Shown piece after piece: positions 17,201-25,771 of a DNA stretch of 43,892 nt. The translations under genes were made by a program, and so were the position numbers. Numbering within the stretch: position 1 is the stretch's first letter; each line of letters opens with the position of its first letter. The notes beneath the pieces are model-generated. The model worked only from the letters and a program-made list of their open reading frames with translations, was not told the origin of the DNA and did no database searches. The stretch is from DASWIG01 sp965371445 (lineage in GTDB: Bacteria; Acidobacteriota; Thermoanaerobaculia; Multivoradales; J023), in assembly GCA_965371445.1 (NCBI GenBank), contig CBDUYN010000073.1:1-43892 (forward strand), in the 5' to 3' direction.

Positions 17201-18681
17201 TTGTCGACCTGCTCGAGGGTCTTGGGGACGGCGTTCTCGAGCGCGGCGTTGAATTCCTCCTTGGCCTTGGCCTCGTCGGGCTCGGGCTCGGGGCTCTGCT
17301 CGACCGTCTCCACCTGGTTGGCCTTGGAGCGGGAAGCGCCTTCAGCGGCGGGCGGCACGACGGCCTTTTCGGTCTGGGCGAGCTTTGCCTCGGCGGGCTC
17401 TTTTTTCTTCTCGTTGGCCGCGAGCTTTGCGACACCGCTTTTCTTGGCCTCGAAGACGGCTTTCGTGGACTTGCGGAGGAAGTCTCCGACGGAACCTCCC
17501 TTGGCCGCTTTGGCCTTTCTTGCCGCTTTCTTGCCGGCGCCCTTGGCCTTCTTCGCCTTGGGGGTTTTCTTGGCCTCTTGTTCGGCCTCGCCGGCCGCCG
17601 CCTTCTCGCCTTCCTCCGGCGCCTTTTCCTCGCCGGCCGCCGGTCCGCCGGCCGCCGGTCCGCCGGCCGCCTCGGCGCCCTTCTCGCCGAGCACAGGCTC
17701 GCTTTTCTCGAGACGCTTCTCGGACGCGGTCTCGGTTTCGGCGACCTTCTTGTCGGCGGGCTCGGGCGGCGGCTGGTTTCGCTTGGCGTTGTTCTTGTCG
17801 ATCGTCTCTTCCAAGACCTTTTGCTCCGCCGCGCCCTGCTGTACGACGTGGGTCAGCTCGTGCGCCAGAAGCGTCTTGCCCCGCGCAGAATCGGGTTCGT
17901 ACTTGCCGGCGTTGAAGAAGACGTCCTTGCCGTGGGTGAAGGCTTGGGCGCTGAGCTCGCGGCTCATGCCCTCCGCTGCGGATCCGGTGTGGACACGCAC
18001 GCCGCTGAAGTCGGCGCGGAAGCTGGTCTCCATGTCAACGCGGGTCTCGTCGGCGAGGGGCTCGCCCTTCCCCTTGTTCTCGAACAACTTGTCCTCGACC
18101 CGGTCGAGCACCGGATACTGCCGCTTGTCGCGGACGCTGGCCCGGGCCTCTTTCCGCTGGAGCTTGGACTGCGGCTCTTCCTCCTGGCGCTGGAGCTTGG
18201 ACTGCGGCTCTTCCTCCTGGCGCTGGAGCTTTGACTGAGGCTCTTCCTCCTGGCGCTGGAGCTTCGACTGAGGCTCTTCCTCTTGACGCTGGAGCTTTGA
18301 CTGAGGCTCTTCCTCCTGGCGTTGGAGCTTGGACTGCGGCTCTTCCTCCTGGCGCTGAAGCTTTGACTGCGGCTCTTCCTCTTGGCGTTGGACTTTCGCC
18401 TGCGGTTCTTCCTCCTGACGTTGGAGCTTGCGTCGCCCCGCCTGGTCTTTCAGTCGTGAGATGGTGGGGACGCTCCGGCCTTGCACCGGGTGAGCGGCGG
18501 CTCCTTCGCGGGCCGTGGGCTTCGCCCCTTGGCCCACGACGGCGTCCGCCACCCGGTCCGCCTCCTGTTCGTAGCCGTCGTGGCTACGGCCCACGGAGAG
18601 CTTCGTCTGGACCTGGCTCGCGGCGGCCCGGGACGTGCTCGACGCGTGTTCGGCGGCGGCGGTCGGGGAGGGCGTGCTCAC
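14236..18681 (-). CDS. DUF4157 eCIS-associated putative effector with repeat region and C-terminal toxin-like domain
   Basis: A 1481-aa protein (GTG start), the last gene of the injection cluster, 18 bp after the ATPase gene. Residues 27-49 (KLSVGRSHDGYEQEADRVAD) and 207-285 (PLADETRVDMETSFRADFSGVRVH to LLAHELTHVVQQG, zincin-like HELTH at 274-278) form the DUF4157 signature seen in many eCIS-linked proteins. Residues 86-173 are eight repeats of LQRQEEEPQSK. A Lys/Glu/Ala-rich linker and coiled coils (about 290-770) follow, then a long amphipathic, partly hydrophobic helical region (about 880-1200). Last comes a C-terminal domain with TPHHMPQ (HH at 1329-1330). Its coding sequence has clearly lower G+C than the rest, as expected for a swapped toxin tip. 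The HH motif resembles those of polymorphic-toxin nucleases, but I cannot assign an activity. No immunity gene is evident. Confidence 0.85.
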   Translation of the reverse strand: MSTPSPTAAAEHASSTSRAAASQVQTKLSVGRSHDGYEQEADRVADAVVGQGAKPTAREGAAAHPVQGRSVPTISRLKDQAGRRKLQRQEEEPQAKVQRQEEEPQSKLQRQEEEPQSKLQRQEEEPQSKLQRQEEEPQSKLQRQEEEPQSKLQRQEEEPQSKLQRQEEEPQSKLQRKEARASVRDKRQYPVLDRVEDKLFENKGKGEPLADETRVDMETSFRADFSGVRVHTGSAAEGMSRELSAQAFTHGKDVFFNAGKYEPDSARGKTLLAHELTHVVQQGAAEQKVLEETIDKNNAKRNQPPPEPADKKVAETETASEKRLEKSEPVLGEKGAEAAGGPAAGGPAAGEEKAPEEGEKAAAGEAEQEAKKTPKAKKAKGAGKKAARKAKAAKGGSVGDFLRKSTKAVFEAKKSGVAKLAANEKKKEPAEAKLAQTEKAVVPPAAEGASRSKANQVETVEQSPEPEPDEAKAKEEFNAALENAVPKTLEQVDKFKEEGKGRVVGQVAKEVVTADAQQVKGTYQEIENPPEPEPPAQEPEELPEVEAAPETALLDPGAGVVGEVQSEHTDLSDLDKESDSLLEQEEIKEEHLEMVDEGDLAEANKERKTLKTTVKEGPKEVKQLEQQEKQKVQKDLQKEEQEGRTKMREERQQELQGARGEQQKTKSKIELKRQAVTDHINGIYETANTTVKQKLEDLEKTSLKAFDDGEKKATKAFEDNVKRRINAFKKRRYDRFGGSLLWAKDKLFGMDDLPEVKEIFDSEKSLFITALDELIKKITADSKRVVQECKDVVANARKEIETFVAGLGPELRKTGQDALTEMKGKLDALDKKINDKEKELQNKLAAKREAAIKAIEEKIEKMKEEMSGLVSKLGNLLLNAMMKFFKWALKKAGYSPDQLMGIIEKGKAVIKKIVTDPIGFIMNLVNAVKGGIDLFQKNIKKHLISGLIGWLTGAMADVPITLPDKWDLKGILHLVLQILGLTWERIRKKLVKRLGEKVVKIAETSVDILSRLIKEGPIALWEMIKEKAADIKQQVMEGIRNWVITQVVKQAVIKLVSFLNPAGAILQAILAIYNTIMFFVENWQRIVDFVKTVFNSVADIAMGKLSKASQAVERAMAMTIPIILNFLARLIGLSGIGKAVSGIIKKIRKPIDKVVDKVIASVAKLARKLLKKGKALAKKGVQKVKDFVFRKQPFVADGKTQTLMVEKKGKRGELVIASSPGTPAQEYVWNLRKKIDDITDTKKKGQAEAEYKLAKDFAKKSAKSLSDVFIPKKKGTTAAEKDVHKNSKALIKSIKKIWTLIGVKDDLLPGEAAVGTYAKLKGKPNMTPHHMPQNAILERLRRWLTTYLERPTIPGFRKQMTQRLAGLNVKYKNVMTYKTPVGICFQMERKRHGQTRTYGRLPEDLDIAQGEWSTKGKHAGDEKIKRFVDLVREEARNDSTDVRTIYAGDKGLPKVKDLTKVHSGIGEVEKQNATAWGGFLR
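18163..18426 (-). repeat. Eight tandem 33-bp coding repeats (LQRQEEEPQSK)
   Basis: Eight in-frame 33-bp units encode an 11-residue, strongly charged repeat. The first unit ends QAK and the second begins V; the others are nearly identical in protein, but with synonymous changes in DNA. A degenerate ninth (LQRKEARA) follows. The in-frame unit length allows copy number to vary without breaking the gene. Confidence 0.95.
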
Positions 18682-18699
18682 GGTCCCGCCTATCTCGCC

Positions 18700-20058
18700 T
18701 CAGAGGGTCTTGCCATTCTTGTGCATCTCCCTGCGGATGCCGCCGATCAAATCGGCGTGGCGGATCGTGTCGGAGCCTGTGTCAAGCGCCATGAGCGACG
18801 CGTAGCGGACGACGTTCATGATCGCGCCGCCGGAGAGCTCGTAGCGTTCGGAGACTTCATCCAAGGCTACCTCCTCGTCGAGGGTCGAGCGCTCAGAGAA
18901 CGAAGCCGACCAGAGGCGGTGGCGCTCGGAGGCGCTCGGCATCGGGAAGTGGACCACCGCCTGAAAGCGGCGCGTGAAGGCCTCGTCGATGTTGCTGCTG
19001 TAGTTCGAGGCGAGCACCACCACCCCTGAGAAGTCCTCGATGCGCTGCAAGAGGTAGGACACCTCCTGGTTGGCGTAGCGGTCGTGGGCGTCGCTGACGC
19101 CCGTGCGCTTGCCAAAGAGCGCGTCGGCCTCGTCGAAAAAAAGCAGGCAGTCGAGGTTCTCGGCCCGGGCGAAGATGCGCTCCAGGTTCTTTTCCGTCTC
19201 GCCGATGTACTTGGAGACCACCACCGACAGGGCGACGCGGTAGACGTCGCGCCCGACCCGTTTGCCGAGCAGGGCGGCCGTCAGCGTCTTGCCGGTGCCC
19301 GGAGGACCGTAGAAAAGGCATCGGTAGCCCGGCCGCAGCCGCCGGCCGAGCCCCCAGTCGTTCATGAGCGTCGACTCGTGGCGGATCCAGGCTTCGAGCT
19401 CGTGGATCTGCTCCAGGGTCTTCGAGGAGAGCACGACATCGTCCCATTCCATCTCGGTCTCAAGGAGCCGGGCCGGGAAGTCGCGGCTGAAGTCTGGCTT
19501 GCGCGGCTCGCCGCGGGTCAAAAGATCGATCAGCTCTTCGCTCATCACGAGCTGACCGCTCAGGAGCGGCTCTCCGGGCGCCGCCGCTTCCAGCCGGAGG
19601 ACGTTGTGTCGGGCGAGATAGTGGTCGCGCTCAAAGAGCTGCTGGCAGAGGAAACGGCCTTCCAGGTCGTCGCCGGCGAGGAGGAAGAGCGCGGTCTCCC
19701 CGGTGGGTAAGAAGCCGCCGTGCATCTTGCCGTGGATCCCCCCGACCTCGGTGAAGCCCCGCTCCAGCCGCTCGTTGGGCTCGAAGAAGACGTCGAGCAG
19801 ACGCGGACGCACGTGGGGAGCCAGGGCGAGCGTCACGCACAGGCGCTCGGCAAAGCTCATCTCGTAGTGATGGAGGAAATTGGCGTAGATCGACGCCTTG
19901 GGGTCGAGCGCGGGAGGCTCGACCTCGAAGACGCTCTCTCTGGGCGTCTCCTGCCCCCGGTGCAACGCCAGGCGCGTCTCGATCACGGACTTGAGCCAGG
20001 CCAGCTCCTCTTCCAGGGCGACGGCGTTGTTGATCAGGGCGACGTTGATCTCGGTCAT
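18700..20058 (-). CDS. eCIS AAA+ ATPase (Afp15/Pvc15-like)
   Basis: A 452-aa cytoplasmic AAA+ ATPase; its family is needed for assembly or cargo loading of eCIS particles. The ATG at 20058 overlaps the TGA of the tape-measure gene by one base (TGATG), implying translational coupling; upstream in-frame sequence to 20259 is antisense-like and rejected. The N-terminal ~200 residues form the helical substrate-recognition domain typical of Afp15 proteins. The ATPase core has Walker A GPPGTGKT (251-258), Walker B LLFFDEAD (305-312), sensor-1 VVLASN and an arginine finger in EAFTRRF. The stop is 18 bp before the putative effector gene, consistent with a partnership. Confidence 0.93.
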   Translation of the reverse strand: MTEINVALINNAVALEEELAWLKSVIETRLALHRGQETPRESVFEVEPPALDPKASIYANFLHHYEMSFAERLCVTLALAPHVRPRLLDVFFEPNERLERGFTEVGGIHGKMHGGFLPTGETALFLLAGDDLEGRFLCQQLFERDHYLARHNVLRLEAAAPGEPLLSGQLVMSEELIDLLTRGEPRKPDFSRDFPARLLETEMEWDDVVLSSKTLEQIHELEAWIRHESTLMNDWGLGRRLRPGYRCLFYGPPGTGKTLTAALLGKRVGRDVYRVALSVVVSKYIGETEKNLERIFARAENLDCLLFFDEADALFGKRTGVSDAHDRYANQEVSYLLQRIEDFSGVVVLASNYSSNIDEAFTRRFQAVVHFPMPSASERHRLWSASFSERSTLDEEVALDEVSERYELSGGAIMNVVRYASLMALDTGSDTIRHADLIGGIRREMHKNGKTL

Positions 20059-21767
20059 CACCACTCCACGAAAAGGGGTTGTTTCATCCAGGGGAGGAGC
20101 ACGAATCCGACGCCCCAGGGCAGCTGGTCGAGGAGCACGTCGTATCCGGTCCGCGGCACCATGAGCTTCCAGCCCTCCTCGCCTTCGGTGAGCCGGCCTT
20201 CCCGCGCCAGGAACGAGGCGCGCAGACCCTCCACCGAGGTGTTTTTCAGAGCCTTCCAATGGCGCACCACCGACGAGAGGAGCTCCGCGGATTCCTCTTC
20301 TTCCTCCGCGGTCGGCTCGATCGCCTTGACCACCGGCTCGTCCTTGGGCCAGCCGCAGAGGAGCTTGTCGAGCGCCAGGAAATGCTCCGGGGCCTCGGCC
20401 GTTCCCGTCGCCAGGTAGCGCAGCAAAAGCACCGCGCGCTCCTGGTCCTCGGGCGAACGAAACTCCCGCTCTTCGAGCAGCCCGAGCTTCCCGAAGTAGG
20501 CGGGCAGGAACGAAGCGAGGACGACGAGGCCGGCGTCGTCGACGAACCAGCCGTCTTCGTCCTCCACGAGCAGGCCGCCGAGCTCGGCCACGGGTCTCGC
20601 CGACTCTTGCTCGGGACCCTCGTCCGTCGCCTGGGCTCCTGGGTCGGGAGAGAGGACGCCGGGTCGTGCCGCGGCTTCAGGAACGCTCCCCGCCTCCGGA
20701 GGCGCGGGCGCCTCCTGGGGGCTTCGCTCACCAGGTCGGGGCGCCGCGGTGTCCTCGGGCAGTGGACGTTGCGCCGGCCGATCCGGCGTGGAGCGCCGGG
20801 TTGCGGCGGCGTCGGCCGGCTCGCCCAGCGCCGGTGGCTCGTCTCCGCCGTGCCGGGGAGGGGACCGGCGGCGATCGGCTTTTTCCTCCTCGAGCCAGCG
20901 GCGCACCGCGCTTCCGGGCGGCAGCCGGCGGCGGGCGTAGGGCACGAGGATCCGGACGACACGAACCGGCTCCAACCGGCGCTCGGCGCCGATCGCCCGG
21001 ACGAGGAGCTGCGAGACGGCGGCGGCGCTCACCGGCTCCGCGAAGCGTTCCACGAAGTGGACGAGGAGGCGATCGACGACGAAGCTTGCGGCGAGCTTCC
21101 CGCCGGAGGGGCTCGCTCGGGAGGCGGCGGCCGGCAGCTCCGGGATCTCCTCGGCCAGGAGCCGTTCCCAGAGAGCCAGCGCTTCCTCGACGGTCGCTGC
21201 CCGGTTTCCGGCGAGCGTCGCGAGGAGCCGCCGGCGAAGCTCCGGGGAGAGCTGCTTCACGAGCCTCCGGGCGACGCGGGGGCCGGCGATTTGCCGTAGC
21301 ATCACGGCGACGGCCGCGGGCGAAGCCTCGACGAGGGCAAGGAGCGCTCCCTCCGGATCGGCGGCGGAGGCTTCGCTCACCCACCAAGGAACGCCGCCGG
21401 TCCTGAGGAAGGTACTCAGCCATCGGAGCGTGGCCGCCTCCGGGGTGAGGAGGCGTCCGCCGGCACGGGTGGAGCCGCCGCCGCGGCGCAGCGCGCCGAC
21501 CTGCGCCGCGAGCCGCTCCTTGAGCTCGGCCTCGACGCGCCGGACGAAGTCGTCCTCCAGGTGCGCCGGTGAGAGGACCCCGAGGTCGAGCTCGAGACGA
21601 TCGACTTGGATCACCTCGTTCTCCGCCACCAGCGATGCCATCACCCGGTCCATGCCCGGTACGACGCGGGCGTGGAAGATCCGCAGCACCTCCTCCTGGA
21701 GAGCGTAGGCCTGGCTCTGCGTCGGTACGGTGAGCTCCAGGCTCTGGCGGCGAACGACATGACGCAT
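20058..21767 (-). CDS. Contractile injection system tape measure protein (CIS_TMP, Afp14-like)
   Basis: A 569-aa protein. The ATG at 21767 has CGGAAG seven bases upstream and begins MRHVVRRQSLELTVPTQSQAYALQEEVLRIF, the characteristic N terminus of eCIS tape-measure proteins; an in-frame TTG at 21788 is less likely. It then shows VDRLELDLGVL, helical segments (PAAVAVMLRQIAGPRVARRLVKQLSPELRRRLL), a Pro/Arg-rich low-complexity linker (about residues 300-390), and a C-terminal domain with GLLVEDEDGWFVDDAGLVVLASFLPAYFGKLGLL, also typical. It sets tube length during assembly. At this size it would be short for a phage tape measure but normal for eCIS. Confidence 0.88.
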   Translation of the reverse strand: MRHVVRRQSLELTVPTQSQAYALQEEVLRIFHARVVPGMDRVMASLVAENEVIQVDRLELDLGVLSPAHLEDDFVRRVEAELKERLAAQVGALRRGGGSTRAGGRLLTPEAATLRWLSTFLRTGGVPWWVSEASAADPEGALLALVEASPAAVAVMLRQIAGPRVARRLVKQLSPELRRRLLATLAGNRAATVEEALALWERLLAEEIPELPAAASRASPSGGKLAASFVVDRLLVHFVERFAEPVSAAAVSQLLVRAIGAERRLEPVRVVRILVPYARRRLPPGSAVRRWLEEEKADRRRSPPRHGGDEPPALGEPADAAATRRSTPDRPAQRPLPEDTAAPRPGERSPQEAPAPPEAGSVPEAAARPGVLSPDPGAQATDEGPEQESARPVAELGGLLVEDEDGWFVDDAGLVVLASFLPAYFGKLGLLEEREFRSPEDQERAVLLLRYLATGTAEAPEHFLALDKLLCGWPKDEPVVKAIEPTAEEEEESAELLSSVVRHWKALKNTSVEGLRASFLAREGRLTEGEEGWKLMVPRTGYDVLLDQLPWGVGFVLLPWMKQPLFVEW

Positions 21768-21828
21768 GTTTGGCTTCCGGATCGTCAAGTGGAGGATCCG
21801 CCGTTTGGACGGGCCCCTTCCGCGCTCG

Positions 21829-24800
21829 TCATCCCAGGTCCTCGCGGATGCCGTCGGCGGCCGCGACGCCCAACTCGCGGACCAGCGTTTCGCCTTCCCA
21901 CTTCCGGCGAACCTCCGCGACGTCGACCTGAGCCCGCCGGAGGTTGCCGACCAGTTTCCCGACCACGGTCTGACTCTCGGGACGCAGGCCCAGCGGCTGG
22001 GTGAGCGTGAGCCGGTCCATCAGGCCCAGGCTGACGCTGGTCAACAATCCCTGATAGAGGTTCCGCCGTTCGGCGGTGGCCCGGCGCGCGCTCGCCACCA
22101 GGCGGATCCCGGCCTTCTCGTAGGCTTCGCTGACTTCGTCGTCGCCGAGCTGTTCGTTCGCCAGCGTCACAGTGAGGAACTCTTCGGCGGCCTGGTACGA
22201 GAGGGACCTGCGGACGGCCGGGTCTTCGCCGGCCAGGTCGAGCTCCGACAGCCTGTCCTCGTAACGCCCCCCGTAGACCTCCTCCGCCTTCGAGCGGACC
22301 TCCTCCAACGAGAGGCTGCCGCGTTCGGCCAGGATGGAGACAAAGGTGTCCGGCACGACGATGGCGAACGGGGACAACGTGATCGGAACCTCCAACGTCT
22401 CTCCGGCCGTCAAGGAGAAGTTGTCGCTGAATGCCAGCTGGTAACCCTGCTTGAACACCGACACCCGAAGAACGACTCCGACCGGGACGTCGGTGAGCTC
22501 GAACGCTCCGCTCGAACCGGCAATCGTCGCCGTCTTCTGGAAGCCTCCGTCCACCGCGAACAGGGTCACCAACCCCGTCGTAATCAAAATGACATCCCTC
22601 TCCGCGCTCACGAGCACGTGGACGTTTCCGGTTTCGACCGATCCGCCGAAGTCAAAGTTGACGGTTTCGGTCTCGCCCGCTTTCACCGTCGCCACTTTGG
22701 ACAGGTCGCTCACGGTGACGGTGTAGGTCCCCGGAGCGAGGCCTTGGATGGAGTACTTTCCTTCCACGTTCGTGATCGCGGCGCCGCCGGACGAGATCGT
22801 CACCGTAATACCCGGCAGGGGGGCTCCGTCAGAGATCACCTGGCCTGCGATCGCCCCCGGCAACACCGCGAAGTCGAAGTCGAGGCGCAACGTGCCGCCG
22901 GGTTCGAGCGTTCCGGAGTGGACCTGTTCGCGCACGGTGATGGTGTAGATCCCGAGCTCGAGGTCGGTGAACGCGTAGTCTCCTCCCGCGTCCGTGAGGA
23001 CGCTTCGGCCGTCCGAGAGCTCCACGTTCTCGCCCGGCAGGGGAATCCCGTCCTCGGTCACGGTCCCCAGGACGGTTCCCGGCAGGCTCGTCTCCTCCGG
23101 CTCCGCGATCATCAGGACCAGGACCTCGCCGACGGCGGCGCGCTCGTCCTCCTCCTGCTCCAGCTTGTAGGTGAAGCGGTCGACGAGCCCGGGCACCGGC
23201 GCGGCGTGGAAGTAGCGCACGACGCCGTCGCCGCCGACGTCGACCTCGCCGCCGAGAAGGGTCTCGCCTTCTTCCACGTTGACGTCCAAATGGCGTTCGA
23301 AGTCGGCCGGGTCGTAGTCGTTGGCGACGACGTCGATCTCGAGCTCGACGGGGAGGAATCCGCTTTCCTCACCGCCTTCCTCGAGCCGGACGACCCGGGT
23401 GTCGGGCATGGCCACGAGCGGCAGGACGAGCTGCGAGAGGTCGACCTCGCAGCAGCAGGGCAGGTGGCAGGAGAGCGAGAAGTCGGCTACCACCGAACCG
23501 TTTTCGCAGACCAGGACGAAGGTCCCGCATTTGCCGACCCCCGCCAGGTGCTCCAGGCCGTCGATTCGATCCACCAGGTTCGAGAAAAGGCTGAGGTCGC
23601 GGCTCCGCAGCTGCTCGTAAGCGAAGTAGAGGATCTTGACCCTCGCTTTCAGGCAGCCGCGCAAGACCGCCAGCACCGCGGCGGCGGGATCTTCGGCGCC
23701 GACCGGATGAGCGACGTCTCGGCCCTGCCACAGAAGCCAGAAGTAAAGGAGGTCGCGCGTCAGCTTCCGCGAGCGTGCGAAAAAGTGCTCGTAGCTCAAC
23801 TCGCACAGCTCGGAGGGGAGGGCGCCGAGCAGGTCCCGGATTCTCTCGCGCAGGGCCCCGCGGGCCAGGTCAAGCGTGCGGAGCGCGCATTTCTCAAGGT
23901 CCCACGCCTGGTAGCCGTCGAGCACCTCCTCCACCTGGGCTGCGATCCCCTCGTCGATCTCCCGTACGGCGAGGAGACCCCCGACCATACGTTCCAGGAG
24001 CATCGTCCTCCAGCCCTCGGACGGCTCCACGACGTCGGGCTCGCCGACGGCGGCGAGCTCGCCGAGCAGGTGATGGAGGAGACAGAAGAGCTCGCTGCGC
24101 ACGGCGCGGTAGTCGACGAAGAGCGCGACGGCGTCGCATTGGAGCTGCCACGAGCACCTCGTCTCGGCCCATTCGTCGACCGCCTCGGAAAGCTCCTTTT
24201 TCAGCTCGGTCAAGGTGGTGGCCGCCTCAAGGACCTCGCCCGCGTCCACGCCCTCACCTTTCAGCACCAGGGCGCGAAGCTCTTTCTCCGCCGCCGCTTC
24301 CTCGACCAGGCGTAATGTGACGTCCTCTCTCAGGACATCCTCTCCGGCGAAAGGGTCTCCGAGGTGGGCGACGAGCACGTGGAGCTCGGCGTTGTGCTGG
24401 CGGCGTAGGCCGACGAGGGTGTTGCGCGCCGTTTCACAGGAGAGGTCCAGGTGCCCCTCGATCCTCAGGAAGCTGCAGCGGTTGTAGTCGAGGTCGACGT
24501 CTCCCGGGCGGTGGTAGGACCAGAGCGGATCGGTAGTGCAACAGAGCCTGGGTTGCCAGAGCTCTTCGACCGTCGTCAGCTCATAGTAGAAGGGCACGGC
24601 GCGCTCGCCCAGCGCCCGGACCTCCGTGTGGCTCGCCGTGAGGCGCATCCCGTCCGCGGCGGCGCCGAAGTCGAGCGCGTCGGCCATCGCCGCCATCCGC
24701 AGGAAAAGCTTTCGCACCCGTTCCAGGTCGCCGTAGAGGACGTTCTTGACCGGCGACGGCACGAACTCGTGACGATAAAGCTCCGTGCCGTCGAGGGCGC

Positions 24801-25746
24801 CCAGCATCAGGTGGCGGGCAAAATTGCCCACCGGGCAGCAGTCGGTGACGAGCTCGCAGGCGGCCACGACGAATTCGTTGTAGGCCGTGGCCAGGTCCTT
24901 CAACACGTCGTAGTGGTATTGACGGAGAGTATTGTCGCCAGCCGCGGTCTCCAGGTCCGACAGGCAGCCCCTGACCTTGTCGAGGTCGCTTTCTTCGAGC
25001 TCGAGAAACGTTTCGAACCTCTCGAAGACCGCCTCGATCTCGTCGGCAAGCGGCTCCGCGTGGTCGGAGACGATCTGCCCCCAGGTGCTGTTGAGGACGG
25101 AGGCGCTGGTGACGCCGGCGAGGGCGGTCACGGTGTGGAAGCGGGGAATCCTCGCCTGGGCCGGAGGCGTGTCGCAGGGGGTGAGCTGGGCGAGGTCCGT
25201 CTTGAGGACGAGCAGAGCGCGCACCGTAAGGTGGACGTTCGAGCCCTTGTCGTTGCAGTCGGTGACGATGCAGGACCGGAGGTCCACGGGCTCCTTTTCG
25301 AGATAGAGGACGAGGACTCGATCGTCGCCAGTGTCCGACTCCAGGGCGGTGGCACCGTCCGGGGTGTCGTCTTCCAGGAGCTCGAGGATGTCGAGCTGTC
25401 CCCCGCCGTCGTCCTGCCAGGGCTCGTAGAGGGGGGTCTTGGTCTCGTCCTCCTCCTCTTCGAAGTCGGGGTCCTCGTAGGAGCGGTAATGGGTGTAGGT
25501 CCTCACCGGCAGCTCGATCAGGTAGCCGTCGGAGGTGACGCCGAAGCCCTCGCCGACGGCGACGTGGCCGCCGGCGTCGACCGAGAAGCCCAGCCCACAG
25601 ACGATGCCCGTCCCCACCAACCGGACGCGGCCCCGCCGGTCCTGCTGGTCGAGGTAGTCACGCAGCTGGTTCAGCTGCGTGTTCGTGAGGAGCTGGTTGG
25701 GGACGAACTCGGGATAGAACGAGCTCTTTTCGTTTTCGCAGGCCAT
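21829..25746 (-). CDS. Large eCIS-associated protein with Ig-like and carboxypeptidase-regulatory-like repeats; tail-fibre position
   Basis: A 1305-aa protein; the ATG at 25746 with AGGAG eight bases upstream is preferred to a GTG at 25755. The N-terminal ~750 residues (YPEFVPNQLLTNTQLNQLRDYLDQQDR, VGTGIVCGLGF) resemble large uncharacterised proteins found in eCIS loci and contain Cys-rich spots (LSCHLPCCCEVD). About 780-890 is a cadherin/Ig-like segment (VVANDYDPADFERHLDV...DRFTYKLEQ). About 890-1095 holds three carboxypeptidase-regulatory/CnaB-like beta-sandwich units (GTVTEDGIPLPGENVELSDG, GQVISDGAPLPGITVTISSG and a divergent third). A helical C terminus follows. It lies where Afp13-type tail fibres are normally encoded, between the Afp12-like and tape-measure genes, so a receptor-binding or surface-decorating role is a reasonable guess, unproven. 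Confidence 0.7.
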   Translation of the reverse strand: MACENEKSSFYPEFVPNQLLTNTQLNQLRDYLDQQDRRGRVRLVGTGIVCGLGFSVDAGGHVAVGEGFGVTSDGYLIELPVRTYTHYRSYEDPDFEEEEDETKTPLYEPWQDDGGGQLDILELLEDDTPDGATALESDTGDDRVLVLYLEKEPVDLRSCIVTDCNDKGSNVHLTVRALLVLKTDLAQLTPCDTPPAQARIPRFHTVTALAGVTSASVLNSTWGQIVSDHAEPLADEIEAVFERFETFLELEESDLDKVRGCLSDLETAAGDNTLRQYHYDVLKDLATAYNEFVVAACELVTDCCPVGNFARHLMLGALDGTELYRHEFVPSPVKNVLYGDLERVRKLFLRMAAMADALDFGAAADGMRLTASHTEVRALGERAVPFYYELTTVEELWQPRLCCTTDPLWSYHRPGDVDLDYNRCSFLRIEGHLDLSCETARNTLVGLRRQHNAELHVLVAHLGDPFAGEDVLREDVTLRLVEEAAAEKELRALVLKGEGVDAGEVLEAATTLTELKKELSEAVDEWAETRCSWQLQCDAVALFVDYRAVRSELFCLLHHLLGELAAVGEPDVVEPSEGWRTMLLERMVGGLLAVREIDEGIAAQVEEVLDGYQAWDLEKCALRTLDLARGALRERIRDLLGALPSELCELSYEHFFARSRKLTRDLLYFWLLWQGRDVAHPVGAEDPAAAVLAVLRGCLKARVKILYFAYEQLRSRDLSLFSNLVDRIDGLEHLAGVGKCGTFVLVCENGSVVADFSLSCHLPCCCEVDLSQLVLPLVAMPDTRVVRLEEGGEESGFLPVELEIDVVANDYDPADFERHLDVNVEEGETLLGGEVDVGGDGVVRYFHAAPVPGLVDRFTYKLEQEEDERAAVGEVLVLMIAEPEETSLPGTVLGTVTEDGIPLPGENVELSDGRSVLTDAGGDYAFTDLELGIYTITVREQVHSGTLEPGGTLRLDFDFAVLPGAIAGQVISDGAPLPGITVTISSGGAAITNVEGKYSIQGLAPGTYTVTVSDLSKVATVKAGETETVNFDFGGSVETGNVHVLVSAERDVILITTGLVTLFAVDGGFQKTATIAGSSGAFELTDVPVGVVLRVSVFKQGYQLAFSDNFSLTAGETLEVPITLSPFAIVVPDTFVSILAERGSLSLEEVRSKAEEVYGGRYEDRLSELDLAGEDPAVRRSLSYQAAEEFLTVTLANEQLGDDEVSEAYEKAGIRLVASARRATAERRNLYQGLLTSVSLGLMDRLTLTQPLGLRPESQTVVGKLVGNLRRAQVDVAEVRRKWEGETLVRELGVAAADGIREDLG

Positions 25747-25771
25747 TTCGTCCACTCCTGACTGCCGAACG

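Noticed and set aside
18163..18426. 33-bp tandem repeats as a possible CRISPR array
   Set aside because: There are no spacers: the units are directly contiguous and encode an in-frame peptide repeat.
21766..24315. 849-aa plus-strand open frame
   Set aside because: Entirely antisense to the 1305-aa eCIS gene, with no recognisable domain; long antisense frames are common in GC-rich coding DNA.
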